Positions 26,962 through 35,769 are shown, numbered from the stretch's first letter. The stretch: DNA of 64,000 nucleotides from Anaerolineae bacterium (GCA_022841825.1 JALHQT010000007.1:222957-286956); one strand, 5' to 3'. The notes: generated by a model not told the origin, from the sequence alone. A program made the numbers and translations.

Positions 26962-27804
26962 TCAGCCGCCCGCGTAGTCGCGCAGGTAGAGGAAGTCGTG
27001 CCCGATGGTGCGGCGGCTGAGTTTGGCGATGTTCGGCATCGTCCGCTTGAAGTGGTTGCGCTTGACGCGCCGCCACACGCCCTCGACGAACGGGCGCTCG
27101 AAGCCCTCGTCTATCGCCTCTTCGACCGTGTACCGCTCATCGACCAGCAGATACAGCAGTTGATCGACCTCGGCATAGGTGTAGCCCAGCTCGCCCTCGT
27201 CCGTCTGCCCGACCCACAGGTCTGCGCTCGGCGGCTTCTGCAAAATCGAGGCGGGCAGACCCAACGCCGCGCTCAGTTCGCGCACCTGCGTCTTGTAGAG
27301 GTCGGCGATGGGTTGCAGCGCGACGCCGCTGTCGCCGTAGATCGTCGAGTAGCCGAGCAGGAACTCGGTCTTGTTGCTGGTGCCCATCACCAGCCCCTCC
27401 CACGCCACAGACTGGTCGTAGAGGATGACCATGCGCAGACGCGCCATGATGTTGCCCTTGCGCAGCCCGCTCATCTCCGGGAACTGGTGGATCAACGGGT
27501 TTGCCATCTCGGTGATCGGGAGGGTCAGCGACGGCAAGCCGAGCGCGTCGATCACCTGCTGCGCGTCGCTCAGGCTGTCCTCGGACGAGGTTTCGTAGGG
27601 CATCCGGACGGCGAGCACGTTCTCGGCGCCGAGCGCCTCCGCCGAGAGGTACGCCGAGAGCGCCGAGTCGATGCCGCCCGACAAGCCGATGACAGCGCGC
27701 TTCATGCCCGCTTTGGCGATCTGGTCATGGATGAAGCCCGTCAGCATTCGCCGCGCGATCTCGGTGTTGATGTGCAGGCGGGGGGTGATGTCAGTGTGGC
27801 TCAT
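26962..27804 (-). CDS. nadE: NAD synthase, ammonia-channel half
   Basis: 280 aa. Adenine-nucleotide alpha-hydrolase fold with the P-loop-like LSGGIDS at residues 41-47 and the late GTSNKTE segment. It makes NAD from nicotinate adenine dinucleotide, ATP and ammonia. There is no N-terminal glutaminase domain; that activity is likely supplied by the separate nitrilase-fold protein encoded just upstream (27923-28780). It is the last gene of a minus-strand group that also contains an lgt-like gene. Confidence 0.92.
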   Translation of the reverse strand: MSHTDITPRLHINTEIARRMLTGFIHDQIAKAGMKRAVIGLSGGIDSALSAYLSAEALGAENVLAVRMPYETSSEDSLSDAQQVIDALGLPSLTLPITEMANPLIHQFPEMSGLRKGNIMARLRMVILYDQSVAWEGLVMGTSNKTEFLLGYSTIYGDSGVALQPIADLYKTQVRELSAALGLPASILQKPPSADLWVGQTDEGELGYTYAEVDQLLYLLVDERYTVEEAIDEGFERPFVEGVWRRVKRNHFKRTMPNIAKLSRRTIGHDFLYLRDYAGG

Positions 27805-27831
27805 GTCGTATGCCTCGCTTTCGTCTCAAGA

Positions 27832-27899
27832 AGCTTGATAGCCAGATAGCTCTATAGCTTTTTCGTACAGCCGCGCTATTTGATGAGAGCTATCAAGCT
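27832..27899. repeat. 11-bp inverted repeat AGCTTGATAGC/GCTATCAAGCT
   Basis: A perfect 11-bp inverted repeat (27832-27842 and 27889-27899) with a 46-base loop that itself contains ATAGCTCTATAGCT. It lies between the glutaminase and nadE genes and is rich in GATAGC/GCTATC. It could be a processing or attenuation structure, or another repeat family. Confidence 0.7.
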
Positions 27900-27922
27900 A
27901 TCATGCTAATTCACTAATTCGC

Positions 27923-28780
27923 CTACGCCCCATCCCGCTTGAGGATGCGCTCCATCTCGCGCAGCAGCAGCGCCGGGTTCTCGTCACGCAGCAGCGGCAG
28001 GCGGCTGCGCGCGCGGTGAATCTGATTGAGGTCGATCTGCCGGACGAGCAGCGTCTCTTCAAAATACGTGCCGTGCAGGAGAAAGTCGCCATCCGGCTCG
28101 ACAATCGACGAGCCGCCCCAGAAGTTCTTGCCATCTTCATAGCCGACGCGGTTGCAGTGGACGACGTAGGTCGTGAAGAACGAACCATACGACTGATTGA
28201 CCAGCTCGACCCAGCGCGACCCCGACAGGCGGTCGCTGGCGTCCAAGCCGCGGCTGGGGCTGGCGCTGTGGAAGAGCAGCACGTCCGCGCCATCCATCCA
28301 CAGCAGATAGGGCGTCGAGACATGCCAGAAATCCTCACAGATCGCCATGCCGAAGCGCCCGAAGCGAGTATCGAAGGCGCGCACATGCTCGCCCGCGTCG
28401 AAGTAACGCCCCTCGTCGAACATGGCGTAGGTCGGCAGGTAGACCTTGTGGTGGATGTGCAGGCATTCGCCACCGGATAGATAGGCGGCAGCGATGTAAA
28501 AGCGCTGGCGGCGGTCTTCGTGGATGAAGCCAAACATGATGTCCAGGCGGCGGCTCTGTTCAAGCAGTGCGCCGAAGACCGGGTCATCCGGCGTAGCACG
28601 AATAGCGACTTCCGGCACCAGATCCTGCACCTGGTAACCCGTCAGGCTCAGTTCGGGGAAGACCAGAAGATCGACGCCTTTTTCGGCAGCGAGGTCGATA
28701 TTGGCGAGATGTTTGTCGAGGTTCGCGCGCACGTCGCCCAGTTCCGGGTACATTTGCGCGAGACCGATGTTGAGGCGCAT
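27923..28780 (-). CDS. Nitrilase-fold amidohydrolase, probable glutaminase partner of NadE
   Basis: 285 aa. Full carbon-nitrogen hydrolase fold with the catalytic Glu43 (VFPELSLTGY), Lys112 (HHKVYLPTY) and Cys148 (AICEDFW). These belong to the group fused to NadE in glutamine-dependent NAD synthetases. Here it is a separate gene, about 120 bp upstream of nadE on the same strand, so a two-subunit glutamine-dependent synthetase is likely. The ATG at 28780 gives the family N-terminus MRLNIGLAQ. Confidence 0.85.
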   Translation of the reverse strand: MRLNIGLAQMYPELGDVRANLDKHLANIDLAAEKGVDLLVFPELSLTGYQVQDLVPEVAIRATPDDPVFGALLEQSRRLDIMFGFIHEDRRQRFYIAAAYLSGGECLHIHHKVYLPTYAMFDEGRYFDAGEHVRAFDTRFGRFGMAICEDFWHVSTPYLLWMDGADVLLFHSASPSRGLDASDRLSGSRWVELVNQSYGSFFTTYVVHCNRVGYEDGKNFWGGSSIVEPDGDFLLHGTYFEETLLVRQIDLNQIHRARSRLPLLRDENPALLLREMERILKRDGA

Positions 28781-28838
28781 GGGAATTCCTGTTCTGATGG
28801 CACAGAGTGACGTGCCCGTTGAACGCATGGTGCCGAGT

Positions 28839-29882
28839 CTATCCCAAGACCCTGCGCCGAACAATAACCATCGTCAGCGCCACCGTCAGTGTCACCGCGT
28901 CCAGCGCCTGGTCGCCGCGCAGCCCCGCGACATGCACGACCGTATCCCCCCGCGCGTAACCGATGACGAACATGCCGAACGCGAGGATCGCCAGCGCCAC
29001 ATAAAATGTGCGGGGTGCGAGGTGCGGGGTGCGCCGTAGGGGCGCTGGCGAGTCATCGATTGTTTGTGCGTGGTGCAGGGTGCGGGGTGCGATCAAACGG
29101 GAACCGTGTAGGGGCGCACCCGTGTGTGCGCCCGACTGTAGGGACGAGGCATGCCTCGTCCGCCTCATTCCGACCCACATCATGCCTCCCACCACGCCCA
29201 CCATCATCCCCGCCAGCACCACACCATACAGTGGCGTGTTCCAGCGCGGCGCGGCGATGCCGTACACATCGCGCAGTTCCGCCGTCACCCCCGGCGGATA
29301 GTCCGCCAACGTGCGCACTTCCGCGCCATAAGCACAGCCCGCCGCCGCGCAGCCCACCCACGCCGCCGCCGCTATCCAAGGCAGCGCGAAGGCGAGCAGG
29401 GTATAGGGGATAACCTCACCCCTAAATCCCCTTCCTCGCAGCCCTGCGCTCGGTCGCCGCCCTGGAGAGGGGACTTCCAGAGCGGTTGAGGAAGCCTCCG
29501 GCTCCCCCTCTCCGCGCGCGGAGAGGGGGCTGGGGGGTGAGGTTCGGTTCCTCGGGAGTGAGGTCAAGCGCAGGTACCCCCACATCCCCGCCCACGCCCC
29601 CAGCAGCGCGCCATGCCAGCCCAAGCCGCCGCGCCGTATATCCAGCCCCTGATCGAGATGATCGGCGTAGTAATCCCAGCGCAGCAGCACATGCTCCGCG
29701 CGCGCCAGCAGCAGCCCGCCCAGCAGCCCAACAATACACAGATCGAGCATGGCGCGGCGCTGCCCACGCGGCGCGCGCAGCACCAACAGGGCGATCACCA
29801 CGCAGATCGCGCTGCCGAGCACCAATGTATAGACGGACATCTGCCGCCCAAACAGGGTCACGACCTGTGGAATCTGCACCAA
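28839..29882 (-). CDS. Prolipoprotein diacylglyceryl transferase-like (Lgt) with two in-frame inserts
   Basis: 347 aa. Multi-helix membrane protein with Lgt-like features: IRRGGLGWHGALLGAW near residues 80-97 (the Lgt HGG region) and the later GCAAAGCAYGAEV segment. Lgt transfers diacylglycerol to the lipobox Cys of lipoproteins. Two non-conserved inserts disrupt it: about residues 113-157 (palindromic element 29412-29544) and about 240-293 (repeat cluster 29006-29165). Both keep the frame and lie in loops, so function may survive. TTG start at 29882 (GTG at 29879 also possible). The lipoprotein-binding Arg cannot be confirmed. Confidence 0.65.
   Translation of the reverse strand: MVQIPQVVTLFGRQMSVYTLVLGSAICVVIALLVLRAPRGQRRAMLDLCIVGLLGGLLLARAEHVLLRWDYYADHLDQGLDIRRGGLGWHGALLGAWAGMWGYLRLTSLPRNRTSPPSPLSARGEGEPEASSTALEVPSPGRRPSAGLRGRGFRGEVIPYTLLAFALPWIAAAAWVGCAAAGCAYGAEVRTLADYPPGVTAELRDVYGIAAPRWNTPLYGVVLAGMMVGVVGGMMWVGMRRTRHASSLQSGAHTGAPLHGSRLIAPRTLHHAQTIDDSPAPLRRTPHLAPRTFYVALAILAFGMFVIGYARGDTVVHVAGLRGDQALDAVTLTVALTMVIVRRRVLG
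29006..29165. repeat. Cluster of short repeats and palindromes in lgt-like gene
   Basis: GGTGCGGGGTGCG-type heptamers at about 29009-29030 and 29074-29090; palindrome 29112-29133 (GGGCGCAC/GTGCGCCC); palindrome 29142-29161 (GGACGAGGC-AT-GCCTCGTCC). The last is the same core as the terminator at 26909-26946. All lie inside the coding frame without a stop. Confidence 0.75.
29412..29544 (-). repeat. Palindromic element in lgt-like gene, TIR AACCTCACCCC
   Basis: 133 bp with perfect 11-bp inverted ends (29412-29422 and 29534-29544). On the coding strand it is translated as TSPPSPLSARGEGEPEASS and onward, ending in RGFRGEV. Its length is 3n+1. Its internal orientation is opposite to the copies in the MmeI-like gene, yet the frame is open either way. 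Confidence 0.85.
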
Positions 29883-29941
29883 AATCCCCCCAAAAAGCGG
29901 GTTGTAGCCCTACATCTCACGCAATACTTACAACCAGCGAC

Positions 29942-29947
29942 TATAAT
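29942..29947 (+). promoter_or_regulatory. -10 box TATAAT before SPFH gene, flanked by inverted repeat
   Basis: TATAAT is 42 bp before the ATG at 29989. A 7-bp inverted repeat GCAATAC (29921-29927) and GTATTGC (29953-29959) flanks it and could be an operator. The -35 is not clear. Confidence 0.5.
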
Positions 29948-29988
29948 CCTACGTATTGCTTACTGGATTATGACATTCACCTGGAGAA

Positions 29989-31059
29989 ATGCATCACATG
30001 GGTGGTATTGGCAGTATTCTGGGCGTCCTCGCCCTCATCGGATTCGTGATCTTCCTCGGAGGCATCGGCGCAGTCGTACTGGCGTCTTCACAGGGCAAGT
30101 CGCCGCGCGGCGGCGTTTTGCTGGCGATCATTGGGTTGATTGCGGGCATCCTCTTGACCATCATCGGCAACGGCTTGCTGTTCGTCGACGTGACGCAGGC
30201 AGCCGTCATCACCAACACACTGACGGGTAATCTCGACGCGCCGCGCCGCGCAGGGACGAGCATCATCATCCCCGGTTTGCAGTTGCCAACCTTCTATCCT
30301 ATCAACCAGCAGAACTACACCATGTCGTCGGTGACCGACGAGGGGCAGCGCGGTGGAGACGATGGCGTTGATGCGACCACCGTCGATGGTCAGCCGGTCG
30401 CGCTCGACGTGACGATCTTCTACAGCATCGACCCGACGCCGGATGCGCTCAATCGCTTCCATACCCGCTGGGGGCAGAGCTGGGAGGGCTTCATCCGCTC
30501 GACCGCCCGCACCGTCGTCCGTGATGTCGTCTCGGTCTTCCGCGCCGAAAACATCTACGGCGAAGGGCGTGTCGATATGCAGGTGCGAATCAACGACCAG
30601 ATGCGAGCACGCTTCGAAAACGAAGGCATCATCCTGAACAGCGTCGATGTGCGTGGTCTGCGCTTCTCCGATACGTTCGTGCAGGCGATTGAGCAGGCAG
30701 CGGCAGCCGAACAGGCAGCCGTGCGCGCCCGCTTCGAGGTCGAGCAGCGCCGTCAGGAAGCCGACCAGGCACGCGCCCGCGCCGAAGGTGAACGCGATGC
30801 CTCGATTGCCCGCGCGGAAGGTGTCGCTCAGGCGACCATCCTCCAGGCACAGGCGGAAGCCGAAGCGCTGCGCCTGGTCAGCGAGCAGATCGCCGCGAAC
30901 CCCAGCCTGATCCAATACCTGTACGTGCAGAACCTGTCGGATAACGTCAGCATCGCGCTGGTGCCGTCCAACAGTCCGTTCCTCTTCAACATGGACAGCC
31001 TGGCGAGCGCATCGAGCATCACCGCGCCTGCCATCCCGGAAGCAACGCCGGGCTCATAA
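29989..31059 (+). CDS. SPFH/prohibitin-like membrane scaffold protein
   Basis: 356 aa. Two N-terminal membrane helices (about 8-30 and 40-62), then an SPFH (band 7) domain, and an Ala/Glu/Arg-rich coiled coil near residues 225-290 with repeats such as RAEGERDASIARAEG. The C-terminus is Ser/Ala-rich. SPFH proteins make oligomeric membrane microdomains and often control membrane proteases or efflux; no NfeD or FtsH partner is adjacent. GGAG precedes the ATG. A palindromic element (31082-31189) follows. Confidence 0.85.
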   Translation: MHHMGGIGSILGVLALIGFVIFLGGIGAVVLASSQGKSPRGGVLLAIIGLIAGILLTIIGNGLLFVDVTQAAVITNTLTGNLDAPRRAGTSIIIPGLQLPTFYPINQQNYTMSSVTDEGQRGGDDGVDATTVDGQPVALDVTIFYSIDPTPDALNRFHTRWGQSWEGFIRSTARTVVRDVVSVFRAENIYGEGRVDMQVRINDQMRARFENEGIILNSVDVRGLRFSDTFVQAIEQAAAAEQAAVRARFEVEQRRQEADQARARAEGERDASIARAEGVAQATILQAQAEAEALRLVSEQIAANPSLIQYLYVQNLSDNVSIALVPSNSPFLFNMDSLASASSITAPAIPEATPGS

Positions 31060-31081
31060 CAACACGTAGGGACGCAACTTA

Positions 31082-31189
31082 ACCCCTCCCCCAACCCCTC
31101 CCCACTCCGCAGGCTCCGTGGAGAGGGGAGCCAGAAGCATCATCTGGAAGTCCCTCTCCACGTCAGTGGGGAGGGATTTAGGGAGGGGT
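31082..31189. repeat. Palindromic element, second copy of the ACCCCTCCC type
   Basis: 108 bp, nearly identical to 17293-17397. Inverted 9-bp ends ACCCCTCCC/GGGAGGGGT, and the shared core TGGAAGTCCCTCTCC. It lies in the gap between the convergent SPFH and recF genes. The two copies are 13.8 kb apart. Confidence 0.85.
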
Positions 31190-31229
31190 CATTCGCTGCA
31201 AACGTATTCTGTATGATGCTGCGCCCCTC

Positions 31230-32447
31230 CTACGCCTCGCTCACCTCAATCTGCCCTTCATTCACTTTCCAAATCGCCGCCTTCGCCAAAAATGACGCCG
31301 TGAAGATGTCGAGTTCGGTCGTCGTCATCAGCGTCTGCGCCTGCCCGTCGATCTGTTCAAGCAGATAAGCGCGGCGCTGGGCATCGAGTTCGGCGACGAC
31401 TTCATCGAGCAGCAGCAGCGGCGGCTCGCCAATGTGCGCTCGCATCCACGCCAGTTCCGCCAGCTTAATCGCCATGACCGCCGTGCGCGCCTGCCCGCGA
31501 CTGCCGTACAGTCCGGAATCGCGCTCGTTGATCAGCAAACGCAGCTCGTCACGGTGGGGACCCGAAAGCGTCATCCCGCGCTCGACCGACTCACGCAGCT
31601 CCGCCTTCAGGCGGTCGGCGAACTGCGGCGCGATCTCATCCGCCTTCAGCTCGCGATGTAAGTCCAAGCCCATCGTATCGAACGAAAGCTGCCCGCTGTT
31701 CTTGACCGTAGAGATGAAGCTGGGCAGGTAGCGCAGCGTCAGCACCTCCTTGCGCCCAGTCAGGTCGAGATGCGTGACCTGTGCGCTCGCCTCCAGCTCG
31801 CGCAGGAAGCGCTGCCGATCCGCGATCAGGATGCTGCCCGCCGCGACAAGCTGCTCATCCCAGTACGCCAGCTCGCGCGCGTCTGCCTGGCGCTCGGCGA
31901 TGCGCCGCAGCAGGGCGTTGCGCTGTGGCAGAACACGCTCGTAGGTGTCGAGCGCGTTCAGATAGCCCTTCTCGACCTGGCTCAACGTGGTATCCATGAA
32001 GCGGCGGCGGTCAACGGGCGCGCCTTCGATCAGCGTTAAGTCCTGCGGCAGAAAGAGGACGACGACCAGCAGACCGACGATGTCCATCACACGCTTTTCG
32101 ACGCCGTTCAGCTTGATCACTTTGCGCAGCCGCCCCCCGGTGGGGTCGCCGCTGGGGTCGAGCATGAGTGTGATGTCGAGCCGCGCCTGCGACTGCGCGC
32201 GCGAGGTGATGTCGGCGCTGATGCGCGCGTAGGGCATCATGTCGTTTTCCGCGCGCCAATGGATGAGCTGGCGGTCGCTGTGGGTATAGGGCGAGCGCGC
32301 CGCCGCCAGATAGTAGAGCGCTTCCAGCAGGCTGGTCTTGCCCTGGGCGTTCGAGCCGTGCAGCACAACAGGCTTTCCGGCAGGCAGCATCAGCTCAAGG
32401 CGGGCGTAGTTGCGAAAATTAGTGAGCGAAAGGTGCTCAACACGCAT
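31230..32447 (-). CDS. recF: DNA replication/repair ATPase RecF
   Basis: 405 aa. An ABC-type SMC-like ATPase. Walker A GSNAQGKTS begins at residue 31, signature SRGQARTAVMAIKLAELAWM and Walker B PPLLLLDEVVAELDAQR are all present. RecF loads RecA at ssDNA gaps with RecO and RecR. It stands alone here, not next to dnaN or gyrB as in many genomes. Confidence 0.93.
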   Translation of the reverse strand: MRVEHLSLTNFRNYARLELMLPAGKPVVLHGSNAQGKTSLLEALYYLAAARSPYTHSDRQLIHWRAENDMMPYARISADITSRAQSQARLDITLMLDPSGDPTGGRLRKVIKLNGVEKRVMDIVGLLVVVLFLPQDLTLIEGAPVDRRRFMDTTLSQVEKGYLNALDTYERVLPQRNALLRRIAERQADARELAYWDEQLVAAGSILIADRQRFLRELEASAQVTHLDLTGRKEVLTLRYLPSFISTVKNSGQLSFDTMGLDLHRELKADEIAPQFADRLKAELRESVERGMTLSGPHRDELRLLINERDSGLYGSRGQARTAVMAIKLAELAWMRAHIGEPPLLLLDEVVAELDAQRRAYLLEQIDGQAQTLMTTTELDIFTASFLAKAAIWKVNEGQIEVSEA

Positions 32448-32614
32448 GATCTTGGTCTATTGCAGTCGGCGATGCCCCCAATGGTAGCAGACGCGCAAAC
32501 CCCACACTATTCAGAAAACGTGCGAGTCCTGGATACTTTTCATGTTTCATCAATGATCGAATGTCCGACTCTGTTCTATGATGAGCGGTATGGGCAGCGA
32601 AGGGCAGCAATACA

Positions 32615-32986
32615 ATGCGCATTGTTTGTGTGGAAGATGACGTGGGCTTGCGAAATGTCGTCATCGACACGCTTCAGTATCTGGAACCTGACGCGCGGAT
32701 TAACGTCTTCGCCAGCAGCGATGATCTGTTATCGGCGTTCGACTCGGTTGACTTTGACCTGGTGCTGCTGGATGTACGCATCCCAGGGGAGATGAACGGT
32801 ACGGCGCTGGCGAAGCATCTGCGGGATGCCGGCTATGCGGGCGTGATGGCGCTGATGTCGGCGTTTCCGCGCCCACCGCTGGACATCCTCGAACCGATTG
32901 ACTGCGAATGGTTGTCGAAACCGATCGATCTCGATACGCTTGACGGGTTGATCATGAAAGTATATGCTCAACCTCCGCCCAACTGA
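32615..32986 (+). CDS. Single-domain response regulator
   Basis: 123 aa, one receiver (CheY-like) domain. Acidic pair EDD near residues 7-9, phosphoacceptor Asp53 in LVLLDVRIPG, Ser82, Lys102 in LSKPID. No output domain, so it signals by protein-protein contact. It is followed 15 bp downstream by a second receiver gene with the same IPG/VPG and LSKP motifs, a tandem duplication. No histidine kinase is adjacent. Confidence 0.88.
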   Translation: MRIVCVEDDVGLRNVVIDTLQYLEPDARINVFASSDDLLSAFDSVDFDLVLLDVRIPGEMNGTALAKHLRDAGYAGVMALMSAFPRPPLDILEPIDCEWLSKPIDLDTLDGLIMKVYAQPPPN

Positions 32987-33001
32987 GCAAAGGATGTCAC
33001 T

Positions 33002-33493
33002 TTGTCCTCTGCATCGACCCTGATAATTCTCCACCTTGAAGACGAGATGAGCCTGCGTGACATCGTCCGCACGACCATCATGGTGCTCGATCCACAAACC
33101 AAGATCATCCAGTTCGAGGGAAGCGATGAAACGCTTCGCTTCATCAAGGAACAAGGGGATACCATCGACCTTTACCTGCTCGATGTGCGCGTCCCCGGCG
33201 AAGTGGATGGCATCGAAGTTGGGCGGCGGATGCGGGAGGCGGGCTGCAACGGCATGCTCGCGTTCACGTCCGCCTATGCGTCGCCGGATACCAAGACGAT
33301 GGCAAACCTGGACTACGTCTGGCTCTCGAAGCCCGTCGAGCTGAACCGGATGCGCAGCGTCCTCAAGCTGGCGCGGTCGCGCAGCCAACCACCGCGTGAA
33401 CAAAATGCCGCCCCCACACCGCCAGCCACGCCCAGCCCGCCGTCTGAACCTACTGCCGCCGACAAGACACCGACCAGCTCGCCTTCGATCTAA
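33002..33493 (+). CDS. Single-domain response regulator with Pro-rich tail
   Basis: 163 aa. Receiver domain with Asp61 (YLLDVRVPGE), Thr89, Lys110 (LSKPVEL). A Pro/Ser/Thr/Ala-rich tail of ~40 residues follows and may be a linker or contact region. It starts with TTG at 33002; the receiver begins immediately, and the nearest ATG (33047) would remove its first strand. A paralogue lies just upstream. Convergent with the SpoU gene, overlapping by 4 bp. Confidence 0.85.
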   Translation: MSSASTLIILHLEDEMSLRDIVRTTIMVLDPQTKIIQFEGSDETLRFIKEQGDTIDLYLLDVRVPGEVDGIEVGRRMREAGCNGMLAFTSAYASPDTKTMANLDYVWLSKPVELNRMRSVLKLARSRSQPPREQNAAPTPPATPSPPSEPTAADKTPTSSPSI

Positions 33494-34212
33494 CTGCGCT
33501 GCCGCATGATCTCGAATGCCAGCACGGCTGAGGCGGCGGTCGTGCCCAGGTCGGCATCGTATTGTCGCCCGTAGGGGATCTTGAGGCGCAGGTCTGCCTT
33601 GTCCGCAAACGAGCGCGTGACGCCGCGCTTTTCGCCACCGATCAACAGAAACAGCGGCACGCGCAAATCCGCCGCGTAGATCGACGTGGCGCGGTGCGAA
33701 TCGGCGACGGCGACGCGCAGCCCCGCCGCACGCATCGCCTCTGCTGCTTCCTCGGCGCTCTCCGCCTGCGCCGTCGGGATGCGCTCCGATGCCCCTGCGG
33801 ACGACCGCCCGACGGTCGCTGCCGCGCTCATCCAGTTGCGCGGGCGGACGACCAGCCCGTGCGCACCCGCCGCATAAAACGCACGCACCGCCTGCCCGAA
33901 GTTGAACGGATCTTCCACGCCGTCGAGCATGACGATCAAAGCGGGTGTCCCCGCCTGGGCGAGCAGCGCGTCGAGCGTCAGCATATGGCGCTCGCCGACG
34001 GTCGCCACGACGCCGCCGTGTGTATCGCCGCTGGCGATCTGCGCGATGGCGTCCGCGTTCACGCGCTCGACCGTCGCGCCCGCCGCCACCGCCAGCCGTG
34101 TCAGCCGCAGCGCATCGGCGTCACGCTTGTCATCGCGGATGTACAGCGCGTGAATCGGGCGACTGCGCGCCTCCAGCGCAGCGGTGACGGCGATGGAACC
34201 TTCTAAAATCAC
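33490..34212 (-). CDS. SpoU/TrmH-family RNA 2'-O-methyltransferase
   Basis: About 240 aa. Motif 1 LDGVEDPFNFGQAVRAFYAAG, motif 2 LFLLIGGEKRGVT and motif 3 IPYGRQYDADLGTTAA are recognisable SPOUT motifs, although motif 3 lacks the usual Ser-Leu-Asn-Val, so substrate or activity may differ. These enzymes methylate rRNA or tRNA riboses, using a trefoil knot for SAM. I chose the GTG at 34212 since it overlaps the mazG stop by GTGA; the frame to 34242 is inside mazG. Confidence 0.75.
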   Translation of the reverse strand: MILEGSIAVTAALEARSRPIHALYIRDDKRDADALRLTRLAVAAGATVERVNADAIAQIASGDTHGGVVATVGERHMLTLDALLAQAGTPALIVMLDGVEDPFNFGQAVRAFYAAGAHGLVVRPRNWMSAAATVGRSSAGASERIPTAQAESAEEAAEAMRAAGLRVAVADSHRATSIYAADLRVPLFLLIGGEKRGVTRSFADKADLRLKIPYGRQYDADLGTTAASAVLAFEIMRQRS

Positions 34213-35645
34213 AGCCCCGCCCCCTTCGCCGCGTTCCACCACGCATCCATCTGATCGAGCGTGAACGCGCTCAATGGCTGCCCCTGCGCCGCCGCCTGCG
34301 CCTCGACATAGCGGAAGCGGCGCGTGAACTTGGCGTTCGCCGCCCGCAGCGCAGTTTCGGGGTCAATGTTGAGCTTGCGCGCCCAGTTGGCGATCACGAA
34401 CAGCAGGTCGCCCATCTCTTCAGCGCGATGCGCGTCGTCCTGCGCCGTCAGCACTTCGTCCAGCTCTTCGCGGACTTTTGCCAGCACGTCGTCGGCGTTC
34501 GCCCAATCGAAGCCTGGCTTCGCCGCCTTCTCCGTCAGGCGCAGCGCGCGGAAGAGCGCCGGCAGTTCGAGTGAGACGCCGTCGAGCAGCGACTCGGCTT
34601 TCCTGTCGCCCTTCTCTGCCGCTTTAATCGCCTCCCAGTTGCGGACGACCGCGCCGCTGCCATCGACCACCGTCTCGCCCCAGACATGCGGATGGCGGCG
34701 GATCATCTTGCGCCCGACCGTGCTGAGAATGTCCGCCATGCGGAACTCGCCCTCTTCGGTGGCGATCTGCGCGTGCAGCACGATTTGCAGCAGCAGGTCG
34801 CCCAGCTCTTCGGCGAGCGCGGGCGCGTCCTCGGCGTCCAACGCCTCCAGCACTTCGTACGTCTCTTCCAGCAGGTAGCGCCGCAGCGACAGATGCGTCT
34901 GCTCGCGATCCCAGGGGCAGCCCTCCGGCGCGCGCAGGTGGGCGATGATCTCCTGGAACGACTCGAAGCTGCTGTAGCCGCCGAGCGCTGGAATGTAGAG
35001 CGCCGTCAGGTAGCGGATGTGGTCGCTGCGGTCGATGGCGTAGAGCGGCAGACGTTCGACCTGCGCCTCGTCGGTGCCCGCGCCATGCACCAGCGTCACC
35101 TCGAACTCGTCGGGATACTGATTCATCAGCGTCAGCTTGAGATCGCTGGCGAGCGCGCGGCTGTAGACCTGTGCCAGCAGCGCGGGCTGGTCAGGGTTGA
35201 GCGGCGGATGATGCATTGCTGCGATGCTGATGGCGTCATGGATCTGCAAGCCCGCGATGGGGTCGATCTTCAGCGCGGCGAGCGTCGGCTCGATAAACGA
35301 CACGCCGCTGATGATCTGGGTCGTGATGCCCGCGTCGGGCGCGGCGCGCAGCAGGCGCTGCACGGCTGCCTCGGCGATCATCGGGTCGCCCGGCACGGCG
35401 TAGACGACATCGCCCGCCTGCGCCGCGTCCAGCACGCGCACGCTGATCGTCGCGTAGATCTGCTCGAAATCGGCGGTCGCGTCGTACACGTCGTCGAAGC
35501 TGGTGAAGCCGCGCATGGGCAGATGCGGCACGCAGGGATGTTCGCGCGTGCGCAGGTAGACAGCGGTCGCCTGTTCCAGCGTCGCCCAGGCACGGCGCGT
35601 AATGTCGTCCGGATGACCGGGACCAAGACCGAGAATCGTAAGCAA
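34209..35645 (-). CDS. mazG: MazG nucleotide pyrophosphohydrolase with N-terminal tetrapyrrole-methylase-like domain
   Basis: 478 aa, YabN-like. The N-terminal ~210 residues have the methylase fold (ILGLGPGHPDDIT, PGDPMIAEAAV). The C-terminal ~260 residues are two MazG-like helical units with the metal-binding EETYEVLEAL and EELGDLLLQIV, then EELDEVLTA and EEMGDLLFVI. The enzyme hydrolyses NTPs including (d)NTP or ppGpp-type alarmones. The methylase half may be inactive. It is followed at once by the SpoU gene. Confidence 0.9.
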   Translation of the reverse strand: MLTILGLGPGHPDDITRRAWATLEQATAVYLRTREHPCVPHLPMRGFTSFDDVYDATADFEQIYATISVRVLDAAQAGDVVYAVPGDPMIAEAAVQRLLRAAPDAGITTQIISGVSFIEPTLAALKIDPIAGLQIHDAISIAAMHHPPLNPDQPALLAQVYSRALASDLKLTLMNQYPDEFEVTLVHGAGTDEAQVERLPLYAIDRSDHIRYLTALYIPALGGYSSFESFQEIIAHLRAPEGCPWDREQTHLSLRRYLLEETYEVLEALDAEDAPALAEELGDLLLQIVLHAQIATEEGEFRMADILSTVGRKMIRRHPHVWGETVVDGSGAVVRNWEAIKAAEKGDRKAESLLDGVSLELPALFRALRLTEKAAKPGFDWANADDVLAKVREELDEVLTAQDDAHRAEEMGDLLFVIANWARKLNIDPETALRAANAKFTRRFRYVEAQAAAQGQPLSAFTLDQMDAWWNAAKGAGL

Positions 35646-35769
35646 TAGACACCTCCGATGAAGCCCCTATTGTACACGGGAGTTGTGCCGCTCCCCCTTT
35701 GTGCGCAACGACTCGCCTGCTGCCCGCGTATAATGAGGTGTACCACTCGCCCACCATTGAGGTCGCCTG

